The translations under genes were made by a program, and so were the position numbers. A stretch of DNA of 64,000 nt from a bacterium (GTDB taxonomy: Bacteria > Electryoneota > Electryoneia > Electryoneales > Electryoneaceae): NCBI GenBank assembly GCA_028278125.1, contig JANQEY010000032.1, forward strand, positions 1 to 64,000, written 5' to 3'. Shown here piece by piece: positions 59,243-64,000 of the stretch; position 1 is the first letter of the stretch, and every line of letters starts with the position of its first letter. A model generated the notes under the pieces. The model searched no databases. It had not been told where the DNA came from and was given only the letters and a program-made list of their open reading frames with translations.

Positions 59243-61693
59243 TTACCACTTTCTATAACTGGAAATTTGCTTAATCCCTTGCCTGCCAGTTTTAAACAAG
59301 ATAGCACCTGAAATATCTGTTCGAAATACTTGTGATTCTTCTTTTTGGATTCGTTCAAGCACCTCGTCGGCGGGATGACCATAGGGGTTGTTTCTTCCAC
59401 AGGAAATAACGACATAATCGGGATCAAGTGCCTCCAGCCAGGATTTACCTGTAGAATGTTTACTCCCATGATGAGCGGCTACCAGGATATCAACTTCCGG
59501 AATGCAGGAATCTGTTACCAGTTGTTTTTCAACAACATCGCTGATGTCTCCCGGAAAGAGGGCTTTTATCCCATCAGTTTCCCAGAGAGTCACCAGGGAA
59601 AGATCGTTATCGGAATATTCTGACAGATTGATTTCGGCACCGGGTGATAGAATTGAGAATATACCCATTTTGCCAAGTTCGATAACGCAGCCGGCAACTC
59701 CAACAAATACAGGTATGTTATTATCTAATAAAGCTTTAGTTGTTTTATATCCTTGCTCGTCCAAGGTGGTTCCGGGTCCGATCAGAGCGGCTTTAATTGG
59801 AATTCTTCCGATAACGTTCTGTGCGGCCGAGGCGTGGTCTGCGTCTCCATGTGTTACCAGGAGAAGGTCAACTGATTTTATCCCAGTAGTCATCAGTTGG
59901 CGCTGCAGGGCATATCCCGGAGGTGGCCCTCCATCAATAACTACAGCCCTTTCTCCCCTTCGGATTATTATCCCATCACCCTGTCCAACGTCGAGAACCG
60001 CAAGTTTCGTTTCCTGAGCCGGTGCCCAGACCATTGACCAGACAATCAGGTTTGCAAAACTAAGAAAAAGTATTGCCAGCGTTTTGATTTTCAATCTTTT
60101 ATATCCGGGTGACAGGACAACGAATACAATTAAAGCCAGTAGTGCCCAGGTTATGGTATCTCTTGAAAGAAATTCACTGACAAACAGGTTCTCCGATGAT
60201 AGTTTTACAAGGGCATACATCAGGTGAAGAACCAGGTTAAAGGAAGCGCCAAAGGCTTCACTGATAACAGACAAAAGGAAAGAAAATCCGAAAGCCAGCC
60301 ATCCGGCCGTCATGGCAAGTAGAAGAAAAAGATTCAGGTAGGGTGCGAAGATAAATCCAAACCAGGGAATTCTGCCAAAATGCAACAGTATAAATGGCAA
60401 TGTAAAGACAAATGCCGACAGGGATATCCATAAATATCTTGTGTTTATGTCCCATAACTGGAAAAACTGTCTTTTAAGTGGATTTAAGGTCAGCGGCAAA
60501 AATAGCGGTTCCCTCGGTACTATATATGTAAATGCGAAAAGAACCCCCGCTGTGCCAGCAAAACTAAGCTGAAAACCTGCATCGAAAAGGTTATCTGGCC
60601 TCCAGGCGAGGAGGAGTATGTATGCCAGTAAAAGTGCATAGCCAGAACGGTACAAACGTCCGAAGAGGTTGCCGGACAACGCAATTGTAATCATAACTAC
60701 TGCCCTGATGACCGGTGGATTTGCTCCTCCAACAGGTATATATAACCATAAAAGTCCTATTATCAGGACTTGGGAAATTGTCCTGTTTAGCCTCAGTACG
60801 TTAAAAAGCTGAAACAGCAGGTAGGCGATGATTCCCGTATGGAGGCCGGAAATAGCAAACAGGTGCATGAGTCCGGATTTGGCGAACATTTCCCTTTCAG
60901 ATAAATCCCAACCTGTTCTATCGCCGATAAATAACGCTTTTGCCGTCGGAAACAGATGCGGTGAAATATTACTGCCGAAAACCTCTACTATTTTTTTCCG
61001 GACAATGTCTGTAAATCGATTAAAATCATAAATATTATCATTTCTCTTAACAATTTTAAACCCAGAACCAACATTTATCCTGTACTTGATCCCACGTACT
61101 CCCCAGTATACCCTCGAATTAAAATCACCAGGATTCCTGGGTCCAGTAAAAGTGGTTAAATTTCCGATAAATGAAACCCTGTCTCCTGCCCATAATTGTT
61201 TAATTCCATAAAGATCGCTCTTTTCGATCAAAACGACTGCTTTTCCCGGGATTGTTCCTGTCTTTGAAGCCTGTCGGGTGGTTATATCCTGCAGCCGGAA
61301 ACGAAAACCATTGTCATTACTTTCTATGGGAAGAGTAATTGTGCCATATATCCAGGTTTTTCCCCTTGGGAGCGTGTCTATTGTCCCCCTGAAACCAGCG
61401 GTAAAACCGAGAATAATCCAGAAAAGCACGATTAGAATACTTTGCAAAGGCTGATACTTTTGGACCAGGAACAGAACCAGCGATATGACAAAAACTAAAG
61501 CTCCAAGTATCAACCTTGTTTTCAATCCCAGAGATAAAACAGGGGCTGTCAGAATACCAATTGAAAACGCTGCAGCAGCAATAACGAGACGACGAGCTGG
61601 TGATTTGCCGGCAACCAGGATGGAAGCCAGCAGGTTGGAGATTCCTTTTTTATCTGTCTTTCCTGATAATAACACGATTTCAGGAAAATTCAT
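59243..61693 (-). CDS. comEC: ComEC/Rec2 DNA-internalisation competence protein
   Basis: The 816-residue protein has the ComEC layout: N-terminal membrane segments and an OB-like region (about 60-220; GTITLPIES, WAGDRVSFIGNL), the competence core (HLFAISGLHTGIIAYL, GANPPVIRAVVMI), and a C-terminal metallo-beta-lactamase domain with LAVLDVGQGDGIIIRRG, THGDADHASA and AAHHGSKHS. It forms the channel that imports single-stranded DNA during transformation. It lies 24 bp after nfeD and likely shares its transcript. Length is typical and no domain is missing. Confidence 0.93.
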   Translation of the reverse strand: MNFPEIVLLSGKTDKKGISNLLASILVAGKSPARRLVIAAAAFSIGILTAPVLSLGLKTRLILGALVFVISLVLFLVQKYQPLQSILIVLFWIILGFTAGFRGTIDTLPRGKTWIYGTITLPIESNDNGFRFRLQDITTRQASKTGTIPGKAVVLIEKSDLYGIKQLWAGDRVSFIGNLTTFTGPRNPGDFNSRVYWGVRGIKYRINVGSGFKIVKRNDNIYDFNRFTDIVRKKIVEVFGSNISPHLFPTAKALFIGDRTGWDLSEREMFAKSGLMHLFAISGLHTGIIAYLLFQLFNVLRLNRTISQVLIIGLLWLYIPVGGANPPVIRAVVMITIALSGNLFGRLYRSGYALLLAYILLLAWRPDNLFDAGFQLSFAGTAGVLFAFTYIVPREPLFLPLTLNPLKRQFFQLWDINTRYLWISLSAFVFTLPFILLHFGRIPWFGFIFAPYLNLFLLLAMTAGWLAFGFSFLLSVISEAFGASFNLVLHLMYALVKLSSENLFVSEFLSRDTITWALLALIVFVVLSPGYKRLKIKTLAILFLSFANLIVWSMVWAPAQETKLAVLDVGQGDGIIIRRGERAVVIDGGPPPGYALQRQLMTTGIKSVDLLLVTHGDADHASAAQNVIGRIPIKAALIGPGTTLDEQGYKTTKALLDNNIPVFVGVAGCVIELGKMGIFSILSPGAEINLSEYSDNDLSLVTLWETDGIKALFPGDISDVVEKQLVTDSCIPEVDILVAAHHGSKHSTGKSWLEALDPDYVVISCGRNNPYGHPADEVLERIQKEESQVFRTDISGAILFKTGRQGIKQISSYRKW

Positions 61694-61717
61694 TGGCGGC
61701 CTGTTTTTGTTTTAAGA

Positions 61718-63076
61718 TCAAGCTTTCCTGTCGACTGTTAATACCAGCCGGGTTCCCCCGGTATTGGCAGACTGGATTCCGGTGACAACCAGCTGTTCAC
61801 CGGGTTCAACGGGTGGTTTACTGGCAACAGCCTTCCAGTATTCACCACCAATTCTAACCTTTCCGTCAGGATCAAGACGGTTAAACGCTTCAGCGGGTTC
61901 GCCTATTAAACCTTCGTGCCCCGTCGCGACTTTGCGTTTCTGGGCCCTGATGCCCATTGTCAGTGCGAAGACAAAAAAGGCTACTGTAAGAACAACAGTT
62001 GGTATGATAACTTTCCACGAAACCTGGAGAGCAGGAATAGTTGTGTCAATCAACATGATAGATCCTATCACAAGTGAAACAATTCCACCTAAAGTTAAAA
62101 AGCCCATACTGGTCACCTTGATCTCCAACAGGAATAGGACAAAAGCGACAATAATCAGGAGCAGACCCGCCCAGTTGAGGGGAAGAGTCTGGAACGCGAA
62201 AAACGCCAGGATCAGGGCAATAACCCCAACAACACCTGGGATAATCGCTCCGGGATTGTATAACTCGAAAATTAAACCATATAAACCGAGCAACATGAAG
62301 ATATAGGCAAGATTAGGATTAGCCAGGGTGTGCAGGAACCTCTCCCGCCAGTTCAGTTCATAAAGCTCCACCCTGCTGTCGACAGTGGATATTGTAACTT
62401 TTTCCTCGAGAACATCCACTTCCATACCATCAATCTGTTTAAGGAGATCGTCAACGGAGGTTGCGATTATTTCAATTACATTTTTTTCAAGGGCTTCGGT
62501 TGCTGTAATGCTTGCTGCTTCCCGTACAGCCTGTTCCGCCCAGTCGGCGTTTCTTCCGCGGCGTTCAGCCATGGCTCGCACCTGGGCGACTGCGTCGTTG
62601 GTAACCTTTGCCATCATCGCTTCTTCGTTCGACTTGGATTTTTCGTCCTCCTCCTTGTCCTGACCAAGTCCTTCAGCCCCGATGCTTACCGGGGTAGCAG
62701 CACCAATGTTCGTGCTTGGAGCCATAGCGGCGATATGCGCAGACAGAGTGATAAAAACACCTGCCGAACCGGCTCTCGCACCCTCTGGCGCAACGTAGAC
62801 AACCACCGGCACCCGGGAATTAAGGATTGCCTTGGTAATCCCCCTGCTTGATTCCATCAATCCGCCGGGTGTATCCAGTCGAATTAAAAGCAAATCCGCC
62901 CGTTCTTCTTCAGCTCTTTCGATCGCGTCCTGGATAAACCGCATCGATACAGGATGGATAGGTGAGTCTACATCTATCTGGTGAACTAATCCCGCAAATG
63001 AAGAAAGGGTCAGGATCGGCACTGCCAGCAGGGTAATTACCAGCATGCTTATAAATTTTTGCCTTTTATTGATCAT
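61718..63076 (-). CDS. NfeD family ClpP-class membrane serine protease
   Basis: The 452-residue protein has a signal/anchor, then a ClpP-like SppA-type protease domain: LIRLDTPGGLMESSRGITKAI and VAPEGARAGSAGVFITLSAH, the latter with the nucleophile Ser (GSAG). Four or so membrane helices follow (LAYIFMLLGLYGLIFELYNPGAIIPGVVG), then a C-terminal OB-type NfeD domain with EPAEAFNRLDPDGKVRIGGEYW. This is the full-length NfeD1b layout, linked to membrane-protein quality control with stomatin partners. No stomatin gene is adjacent. It starts 3 bp after selA ends, so the two are co-transcribed; GGGAGA upstream gives its ribosome site. Confidence 0.92.
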   Translation of the reverse strand: MINKRQKFISMLVITLLAVPILTLSSFAGLVHQIDVDSPIHPVSMRFIQDAIERAEEERADLLLIRLDTPGGLMESSRGITKAILNSRVPVVVYVAPEGARAGSAGVFITLSAHIAAMAPSTNIGAATPVSIGAEGLGQDKEEDEKSKSNEEAMMAKVTNDAVAQVRAMAERRGRNADWAEQAVREAASITATEALEKNVIEIIATSVDDLLKQIDGMEVDVLEEKVTISTVDSRVELYELNWRERFLHTLANPNLAYIFMLLGLYGLIFELYNPGAIIPGVVGVIALILAFFAFQTLPLNWAGLLLIIVAFVLFLLEIKVTSMGFLTLGGIVSLVIGSIMLIDTTIPALQVSWKVIIPTVVLTVAFFVFALTMGIRAQKRKVATGHEGLIGEPAEAFNRLDPDGKVRIGGEYWKAVASKPPVEPGEQLVVTGIQSANTGGTRLVLTVDRKA

Positions 63077-63079
63077 GAT

Positions 63080-64000
63080 TTATTCTCCCTTTGCAGGAAC
63101 TAATGCGTTTCGAATTAATCCCGCAACTTCATCCATGTTTTCCAGATACAAGGTACGGATATCAAAATGTAATCCACCATCCTTGATATATGAAATCAAC
63201 GGGATCTCTGCGTTTCTAAGGCGTTTCTGGATTGTCTCTATCAATTTTCCCGTTCCAGTCAGAACCAGCGCCCTGCTCTCAAGCAGTTCTGTTGGCAGCG
63301 AACCTCCACCGGCGTAAGAGTCAGATTTTTCAACAGTGGATTTAAAACCCGCCTCATCTATTTCATTCTTCAGGCTGGTATTTAGTTTCATAGCGTATTC
63401 TTCCAGCTCTTTTGTTGTCCCTGAGAGCATTTTCCAGAGGGGTAGGTTTTTGATTTTTCCAGGCACCAGGTACATCCTCAGGGTTGCGTCAAGAGCAGCA
63501 AAGGTCATCTTATCCGGACGAACAGCACGCATCAAGGGATGTTTACGCATCTTGTCGATATACTTCTTTTTACCGACAGCAAGCCCAGCCTGGGGACCAC
63601 CAAGCAGCTTATCGCCGCTGAACGTCACAACTGAAACACCGGATTTCACTATCTCAGAAACAACCGGTTCACCCCGGAGAGGAGTAACTGTACCCGGATT
63701 AAACAAGGCCCCGCTGCCCAGGTCATAAACAACGGGCAGATCGTGTTTTTCCCCGATTCTGACTAAATCTTCCAACCCGGTTTCTTCTGTAAAACCAATA
63801 ATTTTATAATTAGAGGAGTGTACCTGGAGCAATAAACCAGTTTTCGAGGAAATCGCTTTTTCATAGTCTGTTATACGTGTTCTATTGGTCGTACCAACCT
63901 CTCGAAGTTTTGCGCCACCCGCTTTACAGATATCGGGGATCCTGAATGAACCGCCTATTTCAACCAGCTGACCCCGGGATACAACCACCTCTTTTCTCTT
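63080..64000 (-). CDS. selA: L-seryl-tRNA(Sec) selenium transferase SelA, partial (5' end outside window)
   Basis: The frame is open to the window edge (first visible codons K-R-K-E-V-V-V), so about 306 C-terminal residues are seen. They match SelA: VSRGQLVEIGGSFRIPDI, LREVGTTNRTRITDYEKAI, LLQVHSSNYKIIGF, VYDLGSGALF and FSGDKLLGGPQAGLAVGKKK, where the Lys of GDKLLGG binds PLP. KHPLMRAVRPDKMTFAALDATL follows. SelA converts Ser-tRNA(Sec) to Sec-tRNA(Sec) using selenophosphate. Its presence shows the organism makes selenocysteine and supports the UGA-containing SelW-like gene at 12910. selB, selC and selD are not seen in the window. Confidence 0.95.
   Translation of the reverse strand, partial: KRKEVVVSRGQLVEIGGSFRIPDICKAGGAKLREVGTTNRTRITDYEKAISSKTGLLLQVHSSNYKIIGFTEETGLEDLVRIGEKHDLPVVYDLGSGALFNPGTVTPLRGEPVVSEIVKSGVSVVTFSGDKLLGGPQAGLAVGKKKYIDKMRKHPLMRAVRPDKMTFAALDATLRMYLVPGKIKNLPLWKMLSGTTKELEEYAMKLNTSLKNEIDEAGFKSTVEKSDSYAGGGSLPTELLESRALVLTGTGKLIETIQKRLRNAEIPLISYIKDGGLHFDIRTLYLENMDEVAGLIRNALVPAKGE

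Overview
The window is a bacterial chromosome segment of roughly mid-40s % GC (by eye), densely coded on both strands. It probably comes from a poorly characterised member of the Fibrobacteres-Chlorobi-Bacteroidetes (FCB) superphylum. The clues are type IX secretion (T9SS) proteins (a PorU-like gingipain-fold sortase and a PorV-like protein), at least six secreted proteins ending in a T9SS type A sorting domain (PNPFN / YDILG / SGVYF signatures), a GWxTD-domain lipoprotein, and the alternative Bacteroidetes-type GlmU. A rod-shape locus, HslVU and good Shine-Dalgarno sequences at many genes argue against a typical Bacteroidetes genome, so a candidate phylum of the FCB group fits better. This placement is inference.

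Layout. 2-352: end of purH. 598-6067: mreB-mreC-mreD-mrdA-rodA, the elongasome. 6194-7954 (minus): Na/Pi cotransporter with a PhoU-like partner. 8334-10506: promoter, 5'-UTR hairpin and hslVU. 10608-12374 (minus): alternative GlmU and a TerB-like protein. 12562-13128: an HU gene followed by a selenoprotein W-like gene with an in-frame UGA, which ordinary ORF calling misses. 13275-15130: Nudix, GWxTD lipoprotein, rhomboid. 15317-17817: a two-domain disulfide oxidoreductase, an ECF sigma factor, a zinc-type anti-sigma, a small membrane protein and a TlpA-like lipoprotein, ending in a terminator. 17947-20229: secreted transglutaminase-like T9SS cargo. 20914-27403: glyS, pyrF, tRNA-Gln, a PilZ protein, pyrE, an MBL hydrolase and two cyclophilins. 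27468-36321: a DsbD/thioredoxin fusion, subtilase, TlpA, outer-membrane barrel, C39-like membrane protein, LpxL-type acyltransferase and an OPA-type transporter. 36442-45092: T9SS cargos, paired small lipoproteins and an outer-membrane protein. 45264-58877 (minus): probable T9SS operon porU-porV followed by an M6-like pseudopeptidase, a metalloprotease/propeller/barrel fusion and two related membrane proteins. 59243-64000 (minus): selA (partial)-nfeD-comEC.

How it fits together. The strongest discovery is that the window holds both a selA gene, for selenocysteyl-tRNA synthesis, and about 50 kb away a hidden 72-codon Rdx/SelW-family gene whose CxxU motif is encoded by TGA. Each supports the other. 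A second theme is extracytoplasmic thiol chemistry: several CxxC proteins, with an ECF sigma/zinc anti-sigma pair embedded between two of them, suggest a redox-responsive regulon. A third is cell-surface proteolysis and export through T9SS, with a possible set of accessory factors downstream of porU-porV. Five of the six convergent gene junctions carry a strong GC hairpin, and four of these look alike.
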